Assembly: GCA_030590485.1 (NCBI GenBank)
Contig: JAUUYL010000002.1
Location: 1-64,000, forward strand
Reading direction: 5' to 3'
Length of the DNA stretch: 64,000 nt
DNA from: Lentisphaerota bacterium
GTDB taxonomy: Bacteria; Verrucomicrobiota; Kiritimatiellia; UBA8416; JAUUYL01
Part shown: positions 18,148 through 26,474 of the stretch, piece by piece
Numbering within the stretch: position 1 is the stretch's first letter
Layout of the letters: each line of letters starts with the position of its first letter
Notes under the pieces: model-generated
Database searches by the model: none
What the model was told of the DNA's origin: nothing
The model's input: only the letters and a program-made list of their open reading frames with translations
Made by a program: the position numbers and the translations under genes

Positions 18148-20322
18148 TCATTCCAAGAAACGCACAAGTTTAGCAAGTTCTGCAGGGATTTTAACAGGTT
18201 TTTTACAAGAATAATTCTCACAAATATAAACTGTCGCCACCCCTTCCTGCGTTTTCTTGTCCTGTAACAGAGGTATCTTACCCTCAAGCGCATCAGAATC
18301 CCCGGCAGCCCTGTCAATCAGAGCCACTATCCTGTTGGGCATAAACTCCGCATGAATGACTTTCAGCATCCCACTCAAGGCTTTCCCGTCTCTTTTCGCC
18401 GCTATAGCAATCTCTACAGGTGAAGACATGTAGAAATCAAGAGCACGAAGCAGATAACCAATCCCTCGCGGCTGACGACCAGATCGAGGCACAACCGCCT
18501 TAAGCACCTCCTCCGCCATATCATAGTAATCGCTGTTATCAGTCAACCGCGACAACCTGAGCAGAACAAGCGTCGCCATCGAGTTCCCCGATGGTGTCGA
18601 GCCGTCAAAGAATGGCTTTGTTCTCCTCAGTAAATGCTTATGACTGTCTGCTGTGAAGAAAAAACCCGGCCCGACAGAATCCTTGAACAACTCGATCATT
18701 TGCTCCGTCAACCGCTCACTCTCATCAAGCCATCTAATATCAAATGTGGTTTCATAGAGATCAATAAACGCATTTGCCACGGCGGCATAATCATCCAGAT
18801 ACCCCGGAAGCTTGCCTTTTCCTTTGCTATAGACATGCAAAAGCGCGCCATCCTTAATCATGTCTTCCACAATAAACTTTGCCGCATTCTTTGCGACAGC
18901 AAGATACCGTTCGTCCCCCAGAACCTGATACCCCTTGGCAAAGCTGGAAATCATCAAGCCGTTCCATGCCGTAAGCACTTTGTAATCCTGCCCCGGATGA
19001 ACTCGCTTTGTCCTGACAGCAATTAATTTTTTCTTTAACCCGTCAAGCCTTTGCTCAACCTTCTCGGCTGTCTTATTCTCACCCCTGGCAAAATCCTCCG
19101 TCTCGCGAGGAACAAAGAGTATGTTCTCGCCCTCAAAATTTCCTCCCTCAGTAACCCCGTAGTAATCGCAGAAAAAAGCACCGCCCTCCTGCCCGAGAAT
19201 CTCCATTATCTCACTTCGTGACCATACATAGTATTTCCCCTCAACACCTTCGCTATCGGCATCCTGCGCCGAATGAAAACCTCCAAATTCATCTGTCATT
19301 TCGTTTATAACAAAATCCAACGTCTCCGATGCTACCTTCTTATAAATAGGCTTCTTTGTGAGCTGAAACGCCTCCAGATATACCCAGCTGAGTAGAGCAT
19401 TATCATAAAGCATCTTCTCGAAGTGAGGAACCAGCCAGGTCCGATCCACCGAATATCGATGAAAACCCCCGCCCAACTGATCATACATCCCGCCATAAGC
19501 CATCTTATCTAATGTCAAAGTAGCCATATCAAGCAACTTCTCACTGCCAGAATGCCTGTATTGCCTCATAAGCAAGGCTATAGCACCACTTGGCGGAAAC
19601 TTCGGAGCATTCCCAAACCCTCCCCATTTCTGGTCAAACGCGTAAACTAGCGACTCTGCAGCTTCAGCAAGAACATCAGAATCGATATCACCGTCAACCC
19701 AAGTCGGTTTCCGTAGCAACGCCTCGGTCATACCTTTTGCAGCCTTGGCAACATCTTCATTATTCTCTTTCCATGACGAAGCAATGTTCAAAAGAATCTT
19801 TTTAAATCCCGGTCGGCCAAACTTGTCGTCAGGCGGGAAATATGTTCCACCGAAAAACGGCTTTAAATCAGGCGTCAGAAAAACCGACAAAGGCCAGCCT
19901 CCACTACCAGTCATCATCTGAACCGCACTCATATAGATCTCATCAACACCGGGATGCTCTTCACGATCCACCTTTACACAGACAAACTCCCTATTCATTA
20001 TCTCAGCTATGTCTTCGTTCTCGAACGATTCCCGCTCCATCACATGGCACCAGTGACAGGCGGAATAGCCAATCGAAAGAAAGATAGGCTTCCGTTCCTT
20101 GCGAGCCTTCTCAAACGCTTCATCACCCCAAGGATACCAATCCACCGGATTATGGGCATGCTGAAGCAAATACGGGCTTGTTTCATTGATGAGCTTATTC
20201 ACATGCCTCTCCTTCACAGTGTTAACAGGACCAACAATATCTTTCCCAGCATCTTCCGCCCGACACCCGACCAGCATCATCACAAAAAATATTCCTGCCA
20301 TTACCAAGCAGCCTGCCTTCAT
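18148..20322 (-). CDS. Thioredoxin domain-containing protein, DUF255/YyaL family
   Basis: [25 protein letters not shown]-type N-terminus, [19 protein letters not shown]. Confidence 0.93.
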   Translation of the reverse strand: MKAGCLVMAGIFFVMMLVGCRAEDAGKDIVGPVNTVKERHVNKLINETSPYLLQHAHNPVDWYPWGDEAFEKARKERKPIFLSIGYSACHWCHVMERESFENEDIAEIMNREFVCVKVDREEHPGVDEIYMSAVQMMTGSGGWPLSVFLTPDLKPFFGGTYFPPDDKFGRPGFKKILLNIASSWKENNEDVAKAAKGMTEALLRKPTWVDGDIDSDVLAEAAESLVYAFDQKWGGFGNAPKFPPSGAIALLMRQYRHSGSEKLLDMATLTLDKMAYGGMYDQLGGGFHRYSVDRTWLVPHFEKMLYDNALLSWVYLEAFQLTKKPIYKKVASETLDFVINEMTDEFGGFHSAQDADSEGVEGKYYVWSRSEIMEILGQEGGAFFCDYYGVTEGGNFEGENILFVPRETEDFARGENKTAEKVEQRLDGLKKKLIAVRTKRVHPGQDYKVLTAWNGLMISSFAKGYQVLGDERYLAVAKNAAKFIVEDMIKDGALLHVYSKGKGKLPGYLDDYAAVANAFIDLYETTFDIRWLDESERLTEQMIELFKDSVGPGFFFTADSHKHLLRRTKPFFDGSTPSGNSMATLVLLRLSRLTDNSDYYDMAEEVLKAVVPRSGRQPRGIGYLLRALDFYMSSPVEIAIAAKRDGKALSGMLKVIHAEFMPNRIVALIDRAAGDSDALEGKIPLLQDKKTQEGVATVYICENYSCKKPVKIPAELAKLVRFLE

Positions 20323-20404
20323 GGCACCCCTTCTTTCTTCTCAAAGAAAAAGGCGAAGCGGCTTAGCCAGCTTCACCTTTTAAACTTTGTCTATCGTCAC
20401 GCAG

Positions 20405-20641
20405 TCATGACTTGCAACATCCAGGTGAACCCTTAGCAAGGCCGCATTTGCCGCATTGGGGTGCATCTTTCACGCAACACTTTGAAGAACCCTTGACCTG
20501 CCCGCATCCGCCACAGAGTTTTGGAGATGATTCCGCCGCAGGTGCCGCACCAGCACCGCAAGTCCTGAAGGGACAACAGCCGCCCATCATAATCAACCCA
20601 ACTACCATCATCCCAGCTAATAACACTATGCTCCTTTTCAT
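20405..20641 (-). CDS. Small Cys-rich lipoprotein-like protein
   Basis: Signal peptide with GGCC lipobox-like end, then repeated CGGCGQVKGSSKCC / CGKCGLAKGSPGCC. Confidence 0.65.
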   Translation of the reverse strand: MKRSIVLLAGMMVVGLIMMGGCCPFRTCGAGAAPAAESSPKLCGGCGQVKGSSKCCVKDAPQCGKCGLAKGSPGCCKS

Positions 20642-20695
20642 CGTACAGTCCTCCCGATTTTGCTGTTCGTATCTTACCGCTTCTATCCTTCAAAG

Positions 20696-21163
20696 TTATT
20701 TTTTAAGCAACTTCTTCAGGTGCTTGACATACTCTTCCGCGCCACCAGCCCGATAACCAGTCCGAGCAATCAGCTTACCTTTGGAATCGATTAATATCAC
20801 CGTAGGGAAACCCTTGACCCTGTACTTCTCCGACAGTTTCTGATTCTGTTTCTTTACCTTATCAGATTGTTTTTTCCTGTTCGGGAAATCTGCAAGAAAC
20901 AAAACAAGATTCTCATCCGCATATTTCTTGAACTCAGGCTTGCTGAAGATTTCTTTATCCAGCCTGATACACCATCCGCACCAGTCGGAACCCGAAAAGT
21001 CGATTAAGATAGGTCGTCCGCCCTTAGCTGCGACCTTCTGTGCCGCATCAAAATCCGTAAACCATTCAACCTTCGATTCTCCAGCCGCAACAGCTTCACC
21101 CTCCTTGACATTGCAACCAGCCAGCAATACCGCCACTATCATTAAATATAAATAATTCTTCAT
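20696..21163 (-). CDS. Thioredoxin-family lipoprotein
   Basis: Signal/lipobox LLAGC; ILIDFSGSDWCGWCIRLDKEIF; VKGFPTVILIDSKGK. Confidence 0.9.
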   Translation of the reverse strand: MKNYLYLMIVAVLLAGCNVKEGEAVAAGESKVEWFTDFDAAQKVAAKGGRPILIDFSGSDWCGWCIRLDKEIFSKPEFKKYADENLVLFLADFPNRKKQSDKVKKQNQKLSEKYRVKGFPTVILIDSKGKLIARTGYRAGGAEEYVKHLKKLLKK

Positions 21164-21220
21164 AATAATCCACCTCACATTCTCCATACCCAATAATCCA
21201 TCTCTAATCATCCAATCTCC

Positions 21221-21242
21221 GCGCGAGCCTCCACGCTCGCGC
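21221..21242. repeat. GC-rich hairpin, REP-like
   Basis: GCGCGAGC-CTCCAC-GCTCGCGC, perfect 8-bp arms, no flanking U-tract. Confidence 0.5.
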
Positions 21243-21445
21243 TATTCCCAGACTCCCCTTTTCGCATGTTCGTTTTTTTCACGCTCTGCCTGGGTTCTTA
21301 TCTTGTAAGCACAATCTCTTACCACACTATAAAGAAGAACACATCCATCATCCCGACTATTCGCCTCGCCTTCATCCGCAAGTATCGTCAACTTCAATGC
21401 AGCGTCCAAAGCCTTCTTAATATGGCTATTGCAATTCTTATCCAT
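21242..21445 (-). CDS. Hypothetical 67-aa protein
   Basis: MDKNCNSHIKKALDAALKLTILADEGEANSRDDGCVLLYSVVRDCAYKIRTQAE; good SD (agggagg region); sigma54-like element upstream. Confidence 0.65.
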   Translation of the reverse strand: MDKNCNSHIKKALDAALKLTILADEGEANSRDDGCVLLYSVVRDCAYKIRTQAEREKNEHAKRGVWE

Positions 21446-21468
21446 TTCCTTCCCTCCTACAACATTAA

Positions 21469-21484
21469 AGCTAGATTTGTACCA
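21469..21484 (-). promoter_or_regulatory. Weaker sigma54-like promoter
   Basis: TGGTACAAATCTAGCT, two mismatches to TGGCAC-N5-TTGCW; TGAGACA-like pair cgGGACATTGAGACA at 21593-21607 lies upstream. Confidence 0.35.
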
Positions 21485-21633
21485 ACAGTAGATGGAAATT
21501 TAAGATATCCAGAAGAATGCTGTAAACATTGGCCTTTTAGATGATCTACATATGGCAGCAACTGAGGATGTATCACTGGCAGGTGCGAAATGCGGGACAT
21601 TGAGACATGCTAAACAAGAGAAACACTAGAGAA

Positions 21634-23373
21634 CTAAATATCGCCGACATCGTCAAGAAAGCGGTAGAGCGTGGCTCGTGAGACACCGAGGTATTTCGAT
21701 GCTTCCACTCGGTTATCGTTGGTCTCCTTGAGTGCCGCGCGAACGGATGCTATATCCAGCTTCTTCCTGCGCCGCTTCTTTATCTCTCCAGCACCAGGAA
21801 TACGCAGTCCTTTTCTCGGCGGCAGATGAATCGGCTGGATTTGATTGCCCCTGCATTTCACAAGAGCAAATTGAATCCAGTTCTGAAGCTCTCGGACATT
21901 ACCCGGCCAGTCGTAGGTCATCATCAAATCTAAAGTCTCAGGCGCAAGCTCTATCCCCTCTTTTCCTACATTCTGCAGTTCCCTGTTCAAAACATAATCC
22001 ACAAGCAATGGAATGTCATTGCGCCTATCACGCAATGGCGGGAGGTCTACAGGTACAACGTTCAATCTGTAGTAAAGATCTTCCCTGAACCGTCCGGCTT
22101 CAATCTCATCCATGAGATGTTTATTGGTCGCGCTAATCACCCGCACATCTACCTTCTGAGTCTTTTCGCTACCAACACGCTCAAAAGCACCATCCTGCAA
22201 TACACGCAAGAGCCGCACCTGCATTGCGGGCGGAATATCTCCTATCTCATCAAGAAATATGGTCCCGCCATCAGCTAGTTCAAAACGACCCTTCTTATCC
22301 CGAATAGCACCTGTAAATGCGCCCTTCACATGTCCAAATAATTCGCTCTCCAACAAAGCCTCAGGCAATGCACCACAATTGACCGGCACAAAAAGCCCTT
22401 TTGATCTCTGCCCCTCATTGTGAATAGCCGCCGCAACAAGCTCCTTGCCCGTTCCACTCTCCCCCTGAATAAGGACTGGTACGCTGGAGTCTGCAAGATC
22501 TCCTATCAATTCAAAAATCTCCAGCATCTCATGGTCTCGCCCTATAATACCCGCGAAACTATTGATCTTGCGCACCTGCTTGGCAAGCCTCCGCTCGCGC
22601 GTTACGTCCCGGAACGAAACAAGAACACCTATCTCACCCCTAGCAGCATCCGCCATTTTCTTGATTACCATCTCAATCGCTCGCGACTCGCCGCTCTTTG
22701 TTGTTATATTGATTTCCTGCTTAGAAACATCACCTATAGGCGTACTATTATCACAGAAATGGCAGTCATTTCCGCAGAAGTTTCCGGGGAACACATCATG
22801 GCAATCGTGATTAATAACATCCTCACGACTATAGCCTGTAATCTCCTCAGCCGCTTTATTGAAAAAGAAAATGCGACGGTTCATATCATGCGCAATAATT
22901 CCGTCATGGATGTTGGCTAATATTGTGTCAGAACAACACTTAGCCTCCGCGAAAGCCTGCAAATAACCGCACTCAAAGAAATCATCAACCAACTGCTTGA
23001 TCTTGTCTCTGCCCTGACGAAATGCTTCTAGGATCTCCTCTTCGCTTCCTTCCGCTGCATCAGGATCAGGAAGACCCCAATTCACCACTTCAGGATGGCC
23101 GGGGAGAACCGGACAACTCTCAGCCGCGTTGCCGCAAAGCGTAACAACGACATCAAAATCAAGTGCCGACAGACTATCAAGATCTTTCGAGGCCTGCTTC
23201 GATATATCCACCCCGACTTCCGCCATTACCTTAATTGCGGTCGGATGAATATGAGACGCCTCCGTCCCTGCACTGGCAATCTCAACTCCAGCCTCTTTTC
23301 TGGCAAGGACAAACCCCTCCGCCATTTGGCTGCGACATGAATTCCGGGTACATAAAAACAAAACCTTATTCAT
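21634..23373 (-). CDS. Sigma54-dependent activator with N-terminal low-MW-PTP/ArsC-like domain, PAS, AAA+ and Fis HTH
   Basis: [21 protein letters not shown]...[25 protein letters not shown] (ArsC/LMW-PTP); [82 protein letters not shown]. Confidence 0.95.
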   Translation of the reverse strand: MNKVLFLCTRNSCRSQMAEGFVLARKEAGVEIASAGTEASHIHPTAIKVMAEVGVDISKQASKDLDSLSALDFDVVVTLCGNAAESCPVLPGHPEVVNWGLPDPDAAEGSEEEILEAFRQGRDKIKQLVDDFFECGYLQAFAEAKCCSDTILANIHDGIIAHDMNRRIFFFNKAAEEITGYSREDVINHDCHDVFPGNFCGNDCHFCDNSTPIGDVSKQEINITTKSGESRAIEMVIKKMADAARGEIGVLVSFRDVTRERRLAKQVRKINSFAGIIGRDHEMLEIFELIGDLADSSVPVLIQGESGTGKELVAAAIHNEGQRSKGLFVPVNCGALPEALLESELFGHVKGAFTGAIRDKKGRFELADGGTIFLDEIGDIPPAMQVRLLRVLQDGAFERVGSEKTQKVDVRVISATNKHLMDEIEAGRFREDLYYRLNVVPVDLPPLRDRRNDIPLLVDYVLNRELQNVGKEGIELAPETLDLMMTYDWPGNVRELQNWIQFALVKCRGNQIQPIHLPPRKGLRIPGAGEIKKRRRKKLDIASVRAALKETNDNRVEASKYLGVSRATLYRFLDDVGDI

Positions 23374-23395
23374 GTGTTAGCTTATACAATGCTAA

Positions 23396-23424
23396 TGTCT
23401 CATTTAAAAGCATAAAGTGAGACA
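23396..23424. promoter_or_regulatory. Inverted repeat TGTCTCA-N15-TGAGACA upstream of ArsC-PAS-EBP gene
   Basis: Perfect 7-bp arms; same heptamer as at 7572-7587 and 15300-15306. Confidence 0.5.
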
Positions 23425-23485
23425 CATTGCATCCGAAATACATTTCCAGTTATTGGGGTCAACCCTTAAGATAGAAGACAAGGTG

Positions 23486-23990
23486 TTAACCTTCAGCTCC
23501 ACGCAATTTATCAAGTCTTCCCTCCACCTTCTTGAGAATTTTCCTTAGCCTTCTGTCATTTGGCAACCTTTCTGATAGCTTTTTCATCTACTGACTAACC
23601 GCTGCTCCAGTACCTATATTCAACAACTGCACAACTTCACGTTGAGTCAGATCCGAATAGCGGGATAGGTGCATGGCGGCAACAGCACGCAGATAACTCC
23701 CCCTGCGGCGTTGCCGGAATTCCTCGACCACCTCTACTTAAAATATCTCTGCAAGGATATCTAACACCTTCCCTGGCTCAAGAGACTCGGTTATTCATCT
23801 AAAGGATATATCTTCAGGAGCATTACTTTTCTCTATCAGTTTCTGATACAGCTCATCTATCTTTGCCCTGAAACCATCACTCCCTATACTCCGTGGCGAT
23901 TCCTTGAGGGCTTCTTTAAATTCTGCATCTGGAGGAAAGCAGGTCGTTTAAGCGGTCTCAACTGCCTCAATAATCTCGCTACAAGATAAT
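23486..23990 (-). pseudogene. Degenerate C-terminal part of a REP-associated (IS200-like) transposase
   Basis: One minus-strand frame reads ...EVVEEFRQRRRGSYLRAVAAMHLSRYSDLTQREVVQLLNIGTGAAVSQ*MKKLSERLPNDRRLRKILKKVEGRLDKLRGAEG* with TAA, TGA, TAA and TAG interruptions. Confidence 0.5.
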
Positions 23991-24093
23991 TCCGCCCATT
24001 CTACGCAGCAATTGCACTCTATACCTCCACCGAAAGACCAGATCCTATTCGGTTGGCAATTCCATCTACCCACAGATTATTCATAAGACCCAT
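23968..24093 (-). repeat. Right copy of 126-bp inverted repeat (partner 342-467)
   Basis: Reverse complement of 342-467 with 2 mismatches. Confidence 0.95.
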
Positions 24094-24128
24094 AAATCTT
24101 AGATAAGGCCTTTTCGAAAACGGCTACT

Positions 24129-24332
24129 CTATTTATCTTGAACACCAAGCTTCTTGAGTATGATGCCCATTGGACAAAATCCGGAGAACCCAAACTGAAA
24201 AAGATTCAAACCGACGAATGCCGTAAAGAAATACCAGTATGGATGCACCCATGTACCTAACGCCAAACTACCAAGAATAAATATGCCCGCAACCACATGA
24301 ATCCAATCTGCAACAACCATCTTACGTTTCAT
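24129..24332 (-). CDS. DUF2892-type small membrane protein
   Basis: DWIHVVAGIFILGSLALG...FVGLNLFQFGFSGFCPMGIILKKLGV. Confidence 0.85.
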   Translation of the reverse strand: MKRKMVVADWIHVVAGIFILGSLALGTWVHPYWYFFTAFVGLNLFQFGFSGFCPMGIILKKLGVQDK

Positions 24333-24347
24333 AACAAACCTCTTTCC

Positions 24348-25664
24348 TTAGAAACTATACCGAACCCCACCATATACATTATTATTTCTCTTAAACTGCC
24401 CGAAGAAAGTGTAATCATCTTCACCGAAGAAAACATTTCCCCCCGCTGTGACAAGCCAGGCATCATTCACCTTATACTTAACAACAGGCCTTACATACCC
24501 ATCGCTGTCCGTAGGCGAATAATAAGTAAACAGCGATATCACCATATTCTGACTCATTGCCTGTTTCGTTAAACGCAATGTAACAACCTGCCTGTCTTCA
24601 TCTTTCGCATTCTGCCCTTCAAGCAGAACCGACTTGTAGCTGGTGTAATCCTGCATCTGCTCAACATAATACTGCACTCCCATAGAAAGCTCCTTCAACA
24701 GCTCCCGCTCGTAGCCGACCAAAGCCCTGATCTCATCATTCGGAATATACAAATCAGTCCCATCAAAATCGTCTTTAGAATCATAATAACCACATTCAAA
24801 ATTAACTAACCCCTTACCAAGGCCACCGCGAATACTTGCCCCGTAAACCGCCAACTCAGGAAAGATTGGCTTCATTGCCGCAGGATCCATCCCCTCAGGA
24901 TTCTTCCAATACCCGTCATACAGATACACTGCAAGTTCATAGCCAGCAATATTGCCATAAGCGCGAACTGCAACCTCATCATCCTCAAACCAGTCATCGG
25001 GCTTAACAGGATCAACAATCGCATCTCTGCCCGCCCTTTCTCCAAGCCCGGGATTCCAATATGATATTCTGTGCCCACTTATATAGCGGTCCGAATCAAA
25101 ACGCGGCGTATAAGCGACATCTATGCTTACAGCCCCAGGGAAAAGACTTATAAAAAATGCGTCTGACGGCGCTTTTAAATATTCAACATCACGCCCACTG
25201 AAGAACGACTGCCAGTCTTTAGGAAACAAATCATTGATAAAAAGAAGGTCGCCTGTCCCCCATGTGAGAATCTGACGCCCGATCTTGACATCCATAAAGT
25301 CGACTGGCGATATAAGGACATTTGCTTCTCTCAAATCAATAAACCCAGTACCCTCTTCAATATCAAGGTCGTCTTCTAGTGCCACTTCATCATGCAAAAA
25401 GTCAGCACGAACCTGTATCGTTGACAAATCACCCATCCTCTGAAGATCAAGTTGAAGCCTCGCCTCGCCCAAGCTCGCATCTTTCTCGTTCAGGTCTTCC
25501 TGAGTCCTCATGCCGCCCCTAACATCAACGAAGCCATGCACATCAATATCCAGCCGGCTCAAGAGTCCTTCATCCTGAGCAGACATAGAAGATGTACAGC
25601 CCAGCAATATCACCAGCGAAACACCAACAACCATCAACCAACAACCATTAACCATTCCCCTCAT
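24348..25664 (-). CDS. Outer-membrane beta-barrel/porin-like protein (DUF1302-like)
   Basis: Signal peptide, alternating beta-strand pattern, ends GGVRYSF; operonic with LolA-like and MMPL genes. Confidence 0.65.
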   Translation of the reverse strand: MRGMVNGCWLMVVGVSLVILLGCTSSMSAQDEGLLSRLDIDVHGFVDVRGGMRTQEDLNEKDASLGEARLQLDLQRMGDLSTIQVRADFLHDEVALEDDLDIEEGTGFIDLREANVLISPVDFMDVKIGRQILTWGTGDLLFINDLFPKDWQSFFSGRDVEYLKAPSDAFFISLFPGAVSIDVAYTPRFDSDRYISGHRISYWNPGLGERAGRDAIVDPVKPDDWFEDDEVAVRAYGNIAGYELAVYLYDGYWKNPEGMDPAAMKPIFPELAVYGASIRGGLGKGLVNFECGYYDSKDDFDGTDLYIPNDEIRALVGYERELLKELSMGVQYYVEQMQDYTSYKSVLLEGQNAKDEDRQVVTLRLTKQAMSQNMVISLFTYYSPTDSDGYVRPVVKYKVNDAWLVTAGGNVFFGEDDYTFFGQFKRNNNVYGGVRYSF

Positions 25665-26443
25665 CGCACTTCCTTTGGAGGACGTCTCAAGAAACGCTCG
25701 GTAAAGATACGTTCACTAAGCCCGATATCATACTTTACATTACTAAACACATTGACCGTACTTGTCCCGGATTTTAAATCGCTGGCAACTGCCTCCATAA
25801 CCGTAGGATACCCCTGGATCACTTCGACTTTCACAGCTTCAACACGGCGATAAAGCTTGTCGTTCTTATCGTAATACTCAGCCTTTTGAGGAATAAAAGT
25901 TTTCTTGTCTACCCAGACATTGTAATAAGAAAACTCAACCGTATCCGAGTCTTTAGGCACGCTCTTAATCTTGTAGTGCGTATCAGAAGACGCCAGAAGC
26001 TCATGCTTGTCGAGATCAATACCGCGACCCGACACATCCTCGTACAGAAAGTCTGACCCCACAAAGCTGGTACGCTTGTCCCCGGGAGCAATACGCTTGT
26101 TTAAGTTCAGCGCCGGAAGCCACAACCACCTGCCGTCAGCCTTGCCAACATGCTTCCAGACCAGAAATGCCATCTTACGCACATCTGCCGGAGCCTTGAA
26201 ATAAACATAAAAGTTCTGATCTCCGCCATCTCCATCCCGCCGCAAGATAGTAAATTCGCGAGTTCTAGCAGAACCCTTGCTATCACTAATAGTCATCTTA
26301 ACATCAGCTTTGCCGTCTTTGCCGGCATAGTACGACGCTTCATTAGCTTTCTTGACAATCTCTTCTACCGAAAGCTCCTGCGCAAAAACACCACTACATA
26401 TGCCCAACACCACAACCATCATTGATATCATTGTTTTCTTCAT
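25661..26443 (-). CDS. Outer membrane lipoprotein-sorting protein (LolA-like)
   Basis: DVKMTISDSKGSARTREFTILRRDG...FKAPADVRKMAFLVWKH...RWLWLPALNLNKRIAPGDKRTSFVGSDFLYEDV. Confidence 0.85.
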   Translation of the reverse strand: MKKTMISMMVVVLGICSGVFAQELSVEEIVKKANEASYYAGKDGKADVKMTISDSKGSARTREFTILRRDGDGGDQNFYVYFKAPADVRKMAFLVWKHVGKADGRWLWLPALNLNKRIAPGDKRTSFVGSDFLYEDVSGRGIDLDKHELLASSDTHYKIKSVPKDSDTVEFSYYNVWVDKKTFIPQKAEYYDKNDKLYRRVEAVKVEVIQGYPTVMEAVASDLKSGTSTVNVFSNVKYDIGLSERIFTERFLRRPPKEVR

Positions 26444-26474
26444 TGCTTCTCTCCTCATTACCCTGCATCCCACT

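Noticed and set aside
23486-23990. Recoding (Sec/Pyl) of the interrupted transposase frame
   Set aside because: All three stop codons occur and no insertion element is evident; simple pseudogene decay is more likely.
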